Below the pieces are notes generated by a model. That model was given only the letters and a program-made list of their open reading frames with translations, was not told the origin of the DNA and made no database searches. A DNA stretch of 64,000 nt, taken from Candidatus Omnitrophota bacterium (lineage in GTDB: Bacteria > Omnitrophota > Gorgyraeia > Zapsychrales > Zapsychraceae). Position numbers and translations under genes: made by a program. The stretch lies in assembly GCA_020632495.1 (NCBI GenBank), contig JACKFL010000005.1:1240001-1304000 (forward strand), read 5' to 3'. This document shows, in pieces, positions 23,105-33,146 of the stretch; position 1 is the first letter of the stretch, and the number at the start of each line of letters is the position of its first letter.

Positions 23105-24805
23105 ATGCCTATTTCCATCCGCCGTATCGGAAAGATCGAAAAGACCTACCAGCATTTCAAACGCTTCGAGGAAATCATTTATATCGTATTTAAGTACGGC
23201 CTGCAGGATGCCATTCGCGGTTTCGATCTGCCCGGTCCGCTGAAGGCCTTGAGTGAGCGCGTCTGGGACAAAAAGGTGCGCGCTCTGCATAAGGAGCCGT
23301 TTGCCAAACGCCTGCGGCTGGCCTTGATCGAAATGGGCCCCACCTTTGTCAAGTTCGGCCAGATTATGTCGATGCGTGTGGAATTCTTTTCCTCCGATAT
23401 CATCGAGGAGCTGACTCAACTTCAGGACGCAGTCCCCCCGTTTCCCTTTGAGGAGGTGGAGAAGACCGTTACCGCTGAACTGGGCGGCACTCTTCACAAG
23501 AATTTTCCTCAGTTCGAGGAAGAACCGATCGGCTCGGCCTCACTCGGCCAGGTTCACCGCGCCCGGCTGCCCGACGGACGGCGAGTGGTCGTCAAGGTCC
23601 AGCGGCCCCAAATAAAAGGCCGGATTGAAATCGATCTGGAGATCATGATGCATCTGGCGGAATGGGCGGAAAATAATATAGAGGAGTTTCAGTACCGCCG
23701 GCCGGCCCAGTTCCTGGAAGAATTCGCCTATGCCATCGAAAGGGAATTGGACTATAAACAGGAGGAGGCCAATATCCAGAGATTTCAGGAGCTGTTCCGG
23801 AGCGATCCCGGCGTGCATATCATGGGGTGCTATCCGGATCTCTCCACCGAACGGGTACTGACCCTGGAGGAGATCGAAGGCGTCAAGGTGCGCGAACTCG
23901 GCCGATTGGATCAGGAAGGATTTGACCGGCGCGTCCTCGCCGACCGCGGCGTTGACTGCGTGCTGAGTCAAATCTTTGATCACGGTTTTTTTCACGCTGA
24001 TCCGCATCCGGGAAATATCTTCGCGACCACCGGAAATGTCGTGTCCTTTATTGACTTCGGGATGGTGGGGCGGCTCAACCGGCGGCACCGGGAGCTGATG
24101 GCCGACTTTCTCTACGCGGTCAATCAGCGGGATGCGGGCCGGGCGGTGAAGTATCTGGTAAAGATCACGCCGGACGCGCGGGAGGCGGACCTGCCGCGGT
24201 TGGAAAAGGAGATCGGAGAGTTGATCGACCGCTATGTCAGCAAGCCGATCAAAGAGGTGTCTTTCGCCGAACTGTTCGCGCGGCTCAGCGGTGTGCTGGC
24301 CGATCATCATATGACGATACCGGCCGATTTTTCCATGATGCTCAAGTCGATTTCGACGTTGGAGGGGGTGGGGCGGTCGCTTGATCCGGACATCAATCTT
24401 ACCCGTAAACTAGTGCCGTACCTCTATCGGCTGAGGATTGCCCGGTTGCGCCCGACGCATGTCGCCGGGGACATCACCGACTCGACGATTCAGTTTGCCG
24501 AACTCTTCCAGGATATTCCGGAAAAGGTCCGCGATTTTCTCCAGTTGTCACTTAAGGGAGAGTCGCAACTCCGCGTGGAACACCGGCAGAGCGAGTCCTT
24601 CAAGATTTTCTGGAATCAACTCACCAACCGTTTGGCTGTGGCGTTGATCCTTTCGGCCCTGCTCATCGGTTCGTCGATTATTGTGCTTTCGGGCCTTCCG
24701 CCGAAATGGAATGATATCCCGATCGTCGGGCTGATAGGTTTTATCTTGGCGGGGCTGATGAGTCTCAGCCTGTTGTTTTCGATCTGGCGCAGCGGCAAGT
24801 TCTAG
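23105..24805 (+). CDS. ubiB: UbiB/ABC1-family atypical kinase
   Basis: A 566-residue membrane-associated atypical kinase. Family landmarks are the KxGQ motif in FVKFGQIMSMR near residue 80, the Ala-rich loop ASLGQVHRARL near 144, the lysine of VVVKVQRP near 163, the catalytic HADPHPGNIF near 297 and IDFGMVGRL near 318. Two hydrophobic segments close the C-terminus (VALILSALLIGSSIIVLSG and the last 30 residues). In other bacteria UbiB supports ubiquinone biosynthesis; no ubi or men gene is nearby, so the lipid partner is unknown. AAAGGA lies 10 bases before the ATG. Its stop codon shares the bases CTAG with the stop of the opposing gene. Confidence 0.93.
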   Translation: MPISIRRIGKIEKTYQHFKRFEEIIYIVFKYGLQDAIRGFDLPGPLKALSERVWDKKVRALHKEPFAKRLRLALIEMGPTFVKFGQIMSMRVEFFSSDIIEELTQLQDAVPPFPFEEVEKTVTAELGGTLHKNFPQFEEEPIGSASLGQVHRARLPDGRRVVVKVQRPQIKGRIEIDLEIMMHLAEWAENNIEEFQYRRPAQFLEEFAYAIERELDYKQEEANIQRFQELFRSDPGVHIMGCYPDLSTERVLTLEEIEGVKVRELGRLDQEGFDRRVLADRGVDCVLSQIFDHGFFHADPHPGNIFATTGNVVSFIDFGMVGRLNRRHRELMADFLYAVNQRDAGRAVKYLVKITPDAREADLPRLEKEIGELIDRYVSKPIKEVSFAELFARLSGVLADHHMTIPADFSMMLKSISTLEGVGRSLDPDINLTRKLVPYLYRLRIARLRPTHVAGDITDSTIQFAELFQDIPEKVRDFLQLSLKGESQLRVEHRQSESFKIFWNQLTNRLAVALILSALLIGSSIIVLSGLPPKWNDIPIVGLIGFILAGLMSLSLLFSIWRSGKF

Positions 24806-25101
24806 TCGGATTTAGACCTTAATATGTCCAGGGTCCTGGTCACACCTTTTTTGAGTTCGGAGACGGCGTTTTCCAAACCTTTGTGGGCCTCATCGAATGC
24901 CTGTTGCGAGATATCGGTCAGTTTAATGAGACGTTCCTGCGCCTTGCTCAGTTCGGATTCCAAACGGTCGATTTCCGGTTTGAGTTTGTCACGCGCTTCC
25001 ATTTCAAGAAGTTTCGCTTGGACGCGTGCTTCTTCCAGCTTGGTTTCCAGGAGATCGATTTCTTCGCGGATAATGTCGATTATATCTTTGCGTTCTGTCA
25101 T
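24802..25101 (-). CDS. Small coiled-coil protein
   Basis: A 99-residue, highly charged all-helical protein without signal peptide. Almost the whole length predicts coiled coil (heptads through LETKLEEARVQAKLLEMEA and RLESELSKAQERLIKL). It resembles small phasin-like or structural proteins by composition only. The minus-strand ATG has AAGGAGTT upstream. It is arranged tail to tail with ubiB, overlapping by the palindromic CTAG that supplies both TAG stops. Confidence 0.7.
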   Translation of the reverse strand: MTERKDIIDIIREEIDLLETKLEEARVQAKLLEMEARDKLKPEIDRLESELSKAQERLIKLTDISQQAFDEAHKGLENAVSELKKGVTRTLDILRSKSD

Positions 25102-25234
25102 GATTAACTCCTTGGGCTAGAGATATTGAAGTGGTTGTGTTCCCTATTATAAATCCGGGGCGTCCGTTGTGCAAATGCGGAAAATGCGCAAGTCTTCTTA
25201 AACTGTTGAGGATAAGCGCCTTATCAGGGACCAC

Positions 25235-25263
25235 TTGAAGAAAATGGAATTTGCCGCTACAAT
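25235..25263 (+). promoter_or_regulatory. Promoter of the glucan/trehalose operon
   Basis: TTGAAG (25235-25240), 17 bases, TACAAT (25258-25263). It would give a leader of about 115 bases before glgE. Confidence 0.6.
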
Positions 25264-25307
25264 AGAACTCTGCCTTTTTGACATCGTCAAAACTTCACCC
25301 GCGAAAC

Positions 25308-25327
25308 GGCAGGGGCCTGACCCTGCC
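25308..25327 (+). other. Hairpin in the glgE leader
   Basis: GGCAGGG (25308-25314) and CCCTGCC (25321-25327) form a 7-bp stem with a 6-base loop, about 60 bases before the glgE start. No T run follows. Confidence 0.55.
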
Positions 25328-25385
25328 AGCACCAAACGATAACAACAGCCAATATCCAGGGATGATATCCCAAAAGGACTGGTTT

Positions 25386-27386
25386 ATGCCGACCAAGACA
25401 GCCAAGAAGACCTCCCGCCGCAAGTCCGCGTCCGTCGCGGCGTTGCAGCGTGTTGTCATAGAAGATGTTAAGCCTCAGATTGACGGCGGGGCTTTTCCCG
25501 TCAAACGTGTGCCCGGGGAATATGTGACCGTCACCGCCACGGTCTATGCGGACGCCCATGACGATGTTGAGGCGGTCGTGCTCGTCCGCCGCCGCAGCGA
25601 AACACAGTGGCGGGAGATTCCGATGCGTAAGGGGATCAACGACCTGTGGACCGCCGATTTTTTTATCGAGTATCAGGAGGACTATGTGTACACGGTGGCC
25701 GGCTGGATTGACGAGTTCTCCACCTGGCGCCGGAAACTGGTCAAGCTGTGGGATGCCGGTCAGGACGTGCGGCTGGAGATGAAGGTCGCCGCCCAACTGC
25801 TCGACACGGCGGCCGTCAACGTCAACGGTTCGCTGCAGGATGGACGCTGGCTCAAGAAATGGGCGCGGGATTTTACCCGGGAGGGGGAGGTGTTCGCCAG
25901 TGCGTATATCGGGATGAGCCGGCCGCTCTTTGATCTGATGAAGCGCTTCGGCGAGCGTAAGTCTTACCGCCGCTTTGAGCGTGAATTGACCGTGCGCGTC
26001 GACCGGCAGCGTGCGTTGTACAGCACCTGGTACGAACTCTTTCCGCGTTCCTGGAGCCTCACGCCGGGAAAACACGGTACGTTCAAGGATTGTGAGCGGC
26101 TGCTGCCCGAACTGGCGCGGATGGGATTCGATGTGCTTTACTTTCCGCCGATTCATCCGATCGGTTCGGCTCACCGCAAGGGCCGCAATAACAGCCTGAC
26201 CGCCGGAGTTACGGATCCGGGCAGCCCGTGGGCGGTCGGCAATACCGACGGCGGCCACAAGGCGATCCACGCGCAATTGGGAACGCTCAAGGATTTCAAG
26301 AATTTCATGGCCGCGGCCTCCAAGCATGGCATCGAGATTGCCCTGGACATCGCCTTTCAATGCTCACCGGACCACCCGTACGTGAAGCAACATCCGCAGT
26401 GGTTCAAATGGCGCCCGGACAAGACCATCCAGTACGCTGAAAATCCGCCCAAAAAGTATGAAGATATCTATCCGATCAACTTTGACAACGATGATTATCA
26501 AAATCTGAAAGAAGAGCTGAAGGACGTCTTTGTCTACTGGCTTAAGCAGGGGGTCCGCATCTTCCGCGTCGACAATCCGCACACCAAACCGTTCCCGTTC
26601 TGGGACGAGGTGATCGGCACGGTCCGGGAGGATTACCCCGACGTGATCTTCCTCGCCGAGGCCTTTACCCGGCCGCACGTGATGCAGCGGCTGGCCAAAG
26701 GCGGTTTCCATCAGTCCTATACGTATTTTACCTGGCGTAATTCCCGGTATGAGTTTCGCGAATACATGCATGAACTCACGCGAACCGAAATGCGCGAATA
26801 TTTCCGCCCCAATTTCTGGCCCAACACCCCCGACATCCTGCCGCCGCACCTGCAACACGGGGGACGTCCGGCGTTTATGCAGCGGCTGGTGCTGGCCGCG
26901 ACCTTGTCCTCGAACTACGGGATTTACGGGCCGGCGTTTGAGCTTTGCCTGTGGGAACCCTTCCCCGGGAAGGAAGAATACGTTCATTCGGAAAAATACG
27001 AACTGAAAGATTGGGATTGGGACGCGCCTTGGAATCTTAAGGATTTTATCACCCGCATCAACCGGATCCGTCGCGACAACCCGGCCCTGCAGACGACCTG
27101 GAACTACGGGCCGTGCGAATCCAGCAATGAAAACCTGTATTGTTATCACAAGGCCACCGCCGACCGGTGCAACATCCTCCTGATCGTGGTCAACATGGAC
27201 CCGTATCAAACTCACAGCGGGCAGGTGTGCGTGCCGGTGGAGGAGTTGGGGATCGGATGGAACCGGCATTACCGTGTGCACGATCTGATCAGTAATGACC
27301 GGTACACCTGGTACCGCGACTGGAATTACGTCGAGCTGGACCCGTTCCGTTGTCCGGCGCATATTTTTAAAATCACCTGGGATTGA
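25386..27386 (+). CDS. glgE: GlgE, alpha-1,4-glucan:maltose-1-phosphate maltosyltransferase
   Basis: A protein of about 666 residues, glycoside hydrolase family 13_3. It extends alpha-glucan with maltose units from maltose 1-phosphate and releases phosphate. After a basic N-terminal tail comes the GlgE-N domain (DVKPQIDGGAFPVKRVPGE), then the catalytic barrel. The nucleophile is D396 in FRVDNPHTKP and the acid E425 in FLAEAFTRP, positions very close to the Streptomyces enzyme; the CSPDHPYV signature is also present. I chose ATG 25386 because AAAGGA lies 8 bases upstream; in-frame starts further up lack a site. The treS-mak gene, source of the maltose 1-phosphate, follows after 7 bases. Confidence 0.93.
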   Translation: MPTKTAKKTSRRKSASVAALQRVVIEDVKPQIDGGAFPVKRVPGEYVTVTATVYADAHDDVEAVVLVRRRSETQWREIPMRKGINDLWTADFFIEYQEDYVYTVAGWIDEFSTWRRKLVKLWDAGQDVRLEMKVAAQLLDTAAVNVNGSLQDGRWLKKWARDFTREGEVFASAYIGMSRPLFDLMKRFGERKSYRRFERELTVRVDRQRALYSTWYELFPRSWSLTPGKHGTFKDCERLLPELARMGFDVLYFPPIHPIGSAHRKGRNNSLTAGVTDPGSPWAVGNTDGGHKAIHAQLGTLKDFKNFMAAASKHGIEIALDIAFQCSPDHPYVKQHPQWFKWRPDKTIQYAENPPKKYEDIYPINFDNDDYQNLKEELKDVFVYWLKQGVRIFRVDNPHTKPFPFWDEVIGTVREDYPDVIFLAEAFTRPHVMQRLAKGGFHQSYTYFTWRNSRYEFREYMHELTRTEMREYFRPNFWPNTPDILPPHLQHGGRPAFMQRLVLAATLSSNYGIYGPAFELCLWEPFPGKEEYVHSEKYELKDWDWDAPWNLKDFITRINRIRRDNPALQTTWNYGPCESSNENLYCYHKATADRCNILLIVVNMDPYQTHSGQVCVPVEELGIGWNRHYRVHDLISNDRYTWYRDWNYVELDPFRCPAHIFKITWD

Positions 27387-27393
27387 GACCGAC

Positions 27394-30300
27394 ATGATAA
27401 AAGACCCCGCCATCGATGATGAAAGCCTCTGGTACAAAGATGCCGTCATATACCAGCTGCATGTAAAGACGTTTTATGATAGTGACAACGACGGCGTCGG
27501 CGATTTTCGGGGATTAACCCAAAAATTGGACTATCTCAAGTCGCTGGGCATTACGGCCATCTGGTTGCTGCCGTTTTACCCCTCGCCGTTACGCGACGAC
27601 GGCTACGACATCGCCGACTACTACGACGTGCATCCGCAGTACGGGAGCATCAAGGACTTCAAGGAATTTCTCAAGCAGGCGCACAAACGCGATTTGAAGG
27701 TGATTACCGAGCTGGTGATCAATCACACGTCGAGCGAACACGCCTGGTTCAAGCGCGCGCGGCATGCTAAACCAGGATCGCCCGAACGGGATTTTTACGT
27801 GTGGAACGATACCGCGGACAAATACCGGGACGCCCGCATCATCTTTAAAGACTTCGAGCATTCCAATTGGGCCTGGGACCCGGTGGCCAAGGCCTATTAT
27901 TGGCACCGGTTCTATTCACATCAGCCCGATCTAAACTTCGATAATCCGCGGATGCAGAAAGAATTGTTCAAGGTCTGCGACTTTTGGTTCGGCATGGGCG
28001 TCGACGGCATGCGCCTGGACGCCGTGCCGTACCTGTTTGAGAGAGAAGGCACGAATTGCGAAAACCTGCCGGAGACCTACGAGTTCCTCAAGAAGATGCG
28101 GGCATATGTCGACCGCAAATTCAAGAACAAGCTCTTTCTGGCGGAGGCCAATCAGTGGCCGGAGGACGCGGCGGCTTATTTCGGGGACGGCGACGAGTGC
28201 CATATGAACTTTCATTTTCCGCTGATGCCGCGGATGTATATGGCCCTGCAGATGGAAGACCGTTATCCGATCATCGACATCCTGGAGCAGACCCCGGCGA
28301 TCCCGGACACCTGCCAGTGGGCGATCTTTTTGCGCAATCATGATGAACTGACCCTGGAGATGGTCACCGACGAGGAACGCGACTACATGTACAAGGCCTT
28401 TGCCGAGGACGCGCGGATGAAGATCAACCTGGGGATCCGCCGCCGGCTGATCCCGCTGCTCGACAACGACCGCAAACGCATCGAGCTGATGAATGTGCTG
28501 CTGTTCAGTCTGCCCGGTTCGCCGATCGTCTACTACGGCGATGAGATCGGCATGGGAGACAACTACTATCTGGGGGACCGCGACGGGGTCCGCACGCCGA
28601 TGCAGTGGAGTCCGGACCGCAACGCCGGCTTTTCCAAGGTGAATCCGCATCAGCTGTACCTGCCGGTCATCATCGATCCGGAATACCACTATGAGGCGGT
28701 CAACGTGGAGACGCAGGACCGCAACCTGTCTTCGTTGCTGTGGTGGATGCGCCGGGTGATCGACAAACGCAAGAAGTTCAAGGCGTTCAGCCGCGGGACG
28801 ATCGAGTTTTTCTATCCTGAAAACGCCAAGGTCCTGGCCTTTGTCCGCCGTTACGAGGAGGAAATCATCCTTGTGGTGATCAATCTGTCGCGTTTCTGTC
28901 AGGCCGTTCAGCTCAATCTGCATGAATACAAAGGCTACACGCCGGAGGAAGTCTTCAGTTTCAACCGGTTCCCGCGGATCAAGGACAGCCATTACACGTT
29001 GACGATGATGCCGCACAGCCACTATTGGCTGCAGCTCAAGAAGGATGAAGATTTCGCCGATGCCCACTCTGCGGAACGTCAGGTGACCCTCGTCGCAAAG
29101 AAGAGCTGGGAGGAAGTGTTGAGCGACAAGAATATCGCGCGCTTTACTGACAAGATCCTGGCGCATTATCTCTACCGGTGCCGCTGGTTCGGCGGCAAAT
29201 CCAAGGTGATCCAGTCGATCCGCATCGTCAATGACTTTGCGCTGAACGTGGAGAACGTGGTGATCCGGATGTTATCCTTCGATGTTAAGTTTACGGACGG
29301 CAACAGCAACGTCTATGTGCTGCCGCTCGCCTTCGGCGACAAGGCGCACTTGACCCAGCTCGTCAAAGACACGCCGCAGGCGGTGGTCGCCGAAATCACG
29401 GTGGGCGACACTAAGGGATTACTTTACGACGGAGTGTACAATAAAGAGTTTCATTTTTATCTCTTCGACTTGATCGCCAAGGGGAAAAAGATCAAACAAA
29501 TCAAGGGGGATTTGGTCGGTTGTCCGGGCAAAAAGAGCCGCAGCGCCCTGCGCAAGTATGTCCCGCGGCGGACTTCGGAGGTCCTCAAGGCCGAGCAAAG
29601 CAACACGTCGATAATCATCGACAATACCTATTTCATGAAGATATTCCGCAAATTGGAGGAGGGCCTGAATCCTGACACGGAGATCGTGAGCTATCTGACT
29701 GATGAGCAGCCTTTTCCGCACGTGCCGTCATTCGTCGGCGCTATCGAATACCAGCGGCCCAAGAAGGAGCCGGTGGTGATTTGCCTGATGCAGGAATGCG
29801 TCATCAATGAAGGCGACGCCTGGTCCTTCACCTTTGACCGCCTGAAGGGATATTACGATCAGATCTTGGCCACCCGGGCCAAGGCCGACAAGATTTCTCG
29901 GCCGCCGGCCTCATTACTGGATATCGACATCGCCGGTGTGCCGGAGCTGGTGAAGGAATATATCGGCACCTTTTATCTGGAGATGATCCGGCTGCTGGGC
30001 CAACGCACCGCCGAAATGCATCTGCGGTTTGCCGCGGACCAGGAAAATCCGAATTTCTCGCCGGAGAATTTCTCAACGCTGTACCAGCGGTCTGTGTACC
30101 AGTCCATGCGCGGATTGACCAACAAAGTCCTGCAGGACCTGAAAAAAAACGTGACCAAGCTGAGTACGGAAGACCGCCGGGAGGCCCGCGCTCTGCTGAA
30201 ACGCGACAAGGAGATCGGGGCCTGTCTCAAACGGATTACGCAGAAGAAGTACTCTGCACTGAAAATCCGTATCCACGGCGACTATCATCTCGGTCAGGTG

Positions 30301-30717
30301 CTGTATACGGGAAAAGATTACGTGATCATCGACTTTGAAGGGGAGCCGGCCCGATCGCTCACGGAACGCCGTTTGAAACGGTCCGTATTGCGGGATGTCG
30401 CCGGTATGATCCGCTCGTTTCATTACGCGGCCTACGGAGCGTTGTTCCTTAATACGTCGGTCCTCCCGGAAGACATCAAGTCGCTGGAACCGTGGGCCGA
30501 ACAGTGGTTTCACTACGTCGCGGGGGTGTATCTGGATTCGTATCTCAACACGCTCGGGGAAGCGCCGCTGGTCCCCCGCGACCGGAAAGATCTTGAGATC
30601 TTGTTGAATGTATTTCTTCTGGAAAAGGCCGTGTATGAGCTCGGCTATGAATTGAACAACCGGCCCGACTGGGTCTCCATCCCGTTGAAGGGGATTAAGC
30701 ATATATTGGCGTCGTAA
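27394..30717 (+). CDS. treS: Trehalose synthase / maltokinase fusion
   Basis: A bifunctional protein of about 1107 residues. Residues 1-~550 are trehalose synthase (GH13_16), which interconverts trehalose and maltose: opening LWYKDAVIYQLHVKTF, nucleophile D209 in GMRLDAVPY, acid near E251 in LAEANQWPED, and FLRNHDEL. Residues ~570-1107 are maltokinase (Pep2), which phosphorylates maltose with ATP: HLGQVLYTGKDYVIIDFEGEPARSL carries the catalytic HGDYHLGQ and DFEGEP motifs. Such TreS-Mak fusions are known in several phyla. The fusion feeds maltose 1-phosphate to GlgE encoded directly upstream. The ATG at 27394 follows glgE by 7 bases. Confidence 0.93.
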   Translation: MIKDPAIDDESLWYKDAVIYQLHVKTFYDSDNDGVGDFRGLTQKLDYLKSLGITAIWLLPFYPSPLRDDGYDIADYYDVHPQYGSIKDFKEFLKQAHKRDLKVITELVINHTSSEHAWFKRARHAKPGSPERDFYVWNDTADKYRDARIIFKDFEHSNWAWDPVAKAYYWHRFYSHQPDLNFDNPRMQKELFKVCDFWFGMGVDGMRLDAVPYLFEREGTNCENLPETYEFLKKMRAYVDRKFKNKLFLAEANQWPEDAAAYFGDGDECHMNFHFPLMPRMYMALQMEDRYPIIDILEQTPAIPDTCQWAIFLRNHDELTLEMVTDEERDYMYKAFAEDARMKINLGIRRRLIPLLDNDRKRIELMNVLLFSLPGSPIVYYGDEIGMGDNYYLGDRDGVRTPMQWSPDRNAGFSKVNPHQLYLPVIIDPEYHYEAVNVETQDRNLSSLLWWMRRVIDKRKKFKAFSRGTIEFFYPENAKVLAFVRRYEEEIILVVINLSRFCQAVQLNLHEYKGYTPEEVFSFNRFPRIKDSHYTLTMMPHSHYWLQLKKDEDFADAHSAERQVTLVAKKSWEEVLSDKNIARFTDKILAHYLYRCRWFGGKSKVIQSIRIVNDFALNVENVVIRMLSFDVKFTDGNSNVYVLPLAFGDKAHLTQLVKDTPQAVVAEITVGDTKGLLYDGVYNKEFHFYLFDLIAKGKKIKQIKGDLVGCPGKKSRSALRKYVPRRTSEVLKAEQSNTSIIIDNTYFMKIFRKLEEGLNPDTEIVSYLTDEQPFPHVPSFVGAIEYQRPKKEPVVICLMQECVINEGDAWSFTFDRLKGYYDQILATRAKADKISRPPASLLDIDIAGVPELVKEYIGTFYLEMIRLLGQRTAEMHLRFAADQENPNFSPENFSTLYQRSVYQSMRGLTNKVLQDLKKNVTKLSTEDRREARALLKRDKEIGACLKRITQKKYSALKIRIHGDYHLGQVLYTGKDYVIIDFEGEPARSLTERRLKRSVLRDVAGMIRSFHYAAYGALFLNTSVLPEDIKSLEPWAEQWFHYVAGVYLDSYLNTLGEAPLVPRDRKDLEILLNVFLLEKAVYELGYELNNRPDWVSIPLKGIKHILAS

Positions 30718-30768
30718 ACACGCGGCGGCAAACGTGGACAGATCGCAAGCGTGAAAAGAGGTATTCTC

Positions 30769-32760
30769 ATGGCCAAGAAATCGCAAACCCGGACGATTGC
30801 ACCCAAACAAAGCGCCAAGCCCGAGAAAGAACGGGTGCCCGGCGATATCATTCACGGGGTCAGCCGGATGACCGAGCAAGATGTCTATCTGTTCAATGAG
30901 GGGAGTCATTTCAGGTTGTACGACAAGCTGGGAGCTCATCAGATGGAAGTCGACGGGACCGCGGGGACCCATTTCGCGGTGATGGCCCCCAATGCCAAAC
31001 ACGTGACGGTGATGGGAGATTTCAACGGCTGGAACAAGGCGTCGCATCCGCTGGCCTCGCGCTGGGACGACAGCGGGATTTGGGAAGGTTTTATCCCGCA
31101 TGTGGGCAAAGGAGATCTGTACAAATTCTTTATTCATTCGCATCACGACGATTACTGCGTCGACAAACGAGATCCGTTCGCCAACTACTGTGAGGTGCCG
31201 CCGAACACATCCTCCATCATCTGGGACCTGGACTATCAATGGCAGGACGCGCAGTGGATGAAGAAGCGAAAAAAACACAACGCCCTGAACGCGCCGCTGG
31301 CCGTTTACGAGATCCACTTCGGTTCCTGGCGGCGCAAAGTGGAAGAGGACAACCGGTCTTTGACGTACCGTGAGATGGTGGACCATCTGGTCGGCTACAT
31401 CCGCGAAATGGGTTTTACCCATGTCGAGTTTCTGCCGCTGATGGCCTATCCCTTTGAGGGATCCTGGGGATACCAGACCGTGGGCTACTTTGCGCCGACC
31501 AGCCGCTACGGGACGCCGCAGGACTTTATGTATCTGGTGGACCAGCTGCATCAAAATGAAATCGGCGTGATCCTCGACTGGGTGCCGTCGCATTTTCCAT
31601 CCGACGAACACGGTTTATGTTATTTTGACGGGACGCATCTCTTCGAGCATGCGGACGACCGGCAGGGATATCATCCGGACTGGAAGAGCTACATCTACAA
31701 TTACGGCCGGCGCGAGGTCATGAACTTTCTGATCAGCAGCGCCCTGTTTTGGCTGGACAAGTACCACATCGACGGCCTGCGCGTAGACGGCGTGGCCTCC
31801 ATGCTGTATCTGGACTATTCCCGCAACGAGGGCGAATGGATTCCCAACGAGCACGGCGGCCGCGAGAATTTGGAGGCGATTAACATGTTGCAACGGCTGA
31901 ACGCCGTGGTCTACCAGGAATATCCCGACGTGCAGATGATGGCTGAGGAATCGACGGCCTGGCCCGGCGTTTCGCGTCCGACATACACGGGCGGTCTCGG
32001 TTTCGGCATGAAGTGGAACATGGGCTGGATGCATGACACGTTAAGTTATTTTCAGAAGGACCCGGTGTATCGTAAACATCATCACAACGAATTAACCTTC
32101 AGCATGGTTTATGCCTTTACCGAGAATTTCATGCTGTCGCTCTCACACGACGAGGTCGTCCACGGCAAGGGGTCTTTGCTCAACAAGATGCCCGGCGACG
32201 AATGGCAGCGCTTTGCCAATCTGCGTCTGCTGTACGGTTATATGTATGCCCATCCGGGTAAAAAACTGTTGTTTATGGGGGCGGAAATCGGTCAGGGAAA
32301 TGAATGGAACCATGACAGCAGCATCGAGTGGCATCTTTTGCAGTACGACTGTCACCGCACCCTGCAGCGGTGGGTCAAGGACCTCAATGCGGTGTACCGG
32401 CATGAAGCCGCGCTGTCTTACGACGACTTCACGCCGGAAGGCATGGAGTGGATCGATCACAATGACTGGCAAAACAGTATACTGACGTTTATGCGCAAAG
32501 GGCCGCGGGAAGAGGATGCGCTGATCGTGGTCTGTAATTTTACGCCGATTGTGCGCGAAAACTATCACATCGGCGCGCCGTCCGGCGGGGTATGGGAGGA
32601 AGTCCTCAACAGTGACGCCGGTGAGTACGGCGGCAGCGGCGTGGGGAATCCCCGCGGGATCGAAGCCAATCCGATCTGCTGCCACGGCCGTTATCACACC
32701 CTGAATCTAACGTTGCCGCCGCTGGGCGTGCTGTTCCTCAAGAAGGCCGCGGGCAGATGA
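30769..32760 (+). CDS. glgB: Glycogen branching enzyme
   Basis: A protein of about 663 residues of GH13_9 that adds alpha-1,6 branches to the linear glucan made by GlgE. A basic 25-residue tail precedes a CBM48 domain (GTHFAVMAPNAKHVTVMGDFNGW). The barrel contains EIHFGSWRR, VDGVASMLYLDYSR with the nucleophile near D340, MMAEESTAWPGV with the acid near E393, and LSHDEVVHGK. AAGAGG at 30755-30760 decides for ATG 30769 over the GTG at 30751. It follows treS-mak by 51 bases in the same direction. Confidence 0.95.
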   Translation: MAKKSQTRTIAPKQSAKPEKERVPGDIIHGVSRMTEQDVYLFNEGSHFRLYDKLGAHQMEVDGTAGTHFAVMAPNAKHVTVMGDFNGWNKASHPLASRWDDSGIWEGFIPHVGKGDLYKFFIHSHHDDYCVDKRDPFANYCEVPPNTSSIIWDLDYQWQDAQWMKKRKKHNALNAPLAVYEIHFGSWRRKVEEDNRSLTYREMVDHLVGYIREMGFTHVEFLPLMAYPFEGSWGYQTVGYFAPTSRYGTPQDFMYLVDQLHQNEIGVILDWVPSHFPSDEHGLCYFDGTHLFEHADDRQGYHPDWKSYIYNYGRREVMNFLISSALFWLDKYHIDGLRVDGVASMLYLDYSRNEGEWIPNEHGGRENLEAINMLQRLNAVVYQEYPDVQMMAEESTAWPGVSRPTYTGGLGFGMKWNMGWMHDTLSYFQKDPVYRKHHHNELTFSMVYAFTENFMLSLSHDEVVHGKGSLLNKMPGDEWQRFANLRLLYGYMYAHPGKKLLFMGAEIGQGNEWNHDSSIEWHLLQYDCHRTLQRWVKDLNAVYRHEAALSYDDFTPEGMEWIDHNDWQNSILTFMRKGPREEDALIVVCNFTPIVRENYHIGAPSGGVWEEVLNSDAGEYGGSGVGNPRGIEANPICCHGRYHTLNLTLPPLGVLFLKKAAGR

Positions 32761-32788
32761 ACGGATCATTAACAGGTAAGGAGCCAAG

Positions 32789-33127
32789 ATGAAAGAGCAA
32801 ATTATCGATGTCGCGGGCAAGACATACCAGTTTCTGGGACAAAACGGGGAGACCGAGATCGGCGCGTTATCGCGCGGTTTAAAAGAAGAGAAGGATCTCG
32901 TCCTGCAGTCCCTGGGATGGCTGGCGCGCGAAGATAAAATACTTTTCTCCCAACGCAGCAGCAAGACGTTTGTCGCCTTGATGGAGGCCGAACGCGACGC
33001 CTTCAGCCGGATCGCTCACGCCATCACGACGGCCGCGCCGAAGCCGGATACAAAACCAGCCCCCAAGACCGCCGAGAGGACGGTCCGCAAGGCTGCCCGC
33101 AAAACCACCCGCAAGAAGGCCAAGTAA
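32789..33127 (+). CDS. Winged-helix (DUF2582-like) protein with basic tail
   Basis: A 112-residue protein. Residues 1-~65 resemble the small winged-helix DUF2582 fold (GETEIGALSRGLKEEKDLVLQSLGWLAREDKI). Residues 80-112 are a Lys/Ala/Pro/Arg-rich tail like those of bacterial histone H1-like proteins, suggesting DNA binding. It has a good AAGGAG and lies between glgB and treZ, so it is part of the operon and could regulate it; that is inference. No signal peptide. Confidence 0.7.
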   Translation: MKEQIIDVAGKTYQFLGQNGETEIGALSRGLKEEKDLVLQSLGWLAREDKILFSQRSSKTFVALMEAERDAFSRIAHAITTAAPKPDTKPAPKTAERTVRKAARKTTRKKAK

Positions 33128-33146
33128 GACGAAAAGCCCGTTATCT

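Noticed and set aside
30073..31611. 512-codon frame opposite treS-mak and glgB
   Set aside because: Spans two real genes on the other strand and shows no family features; typical GC-rich shadow.
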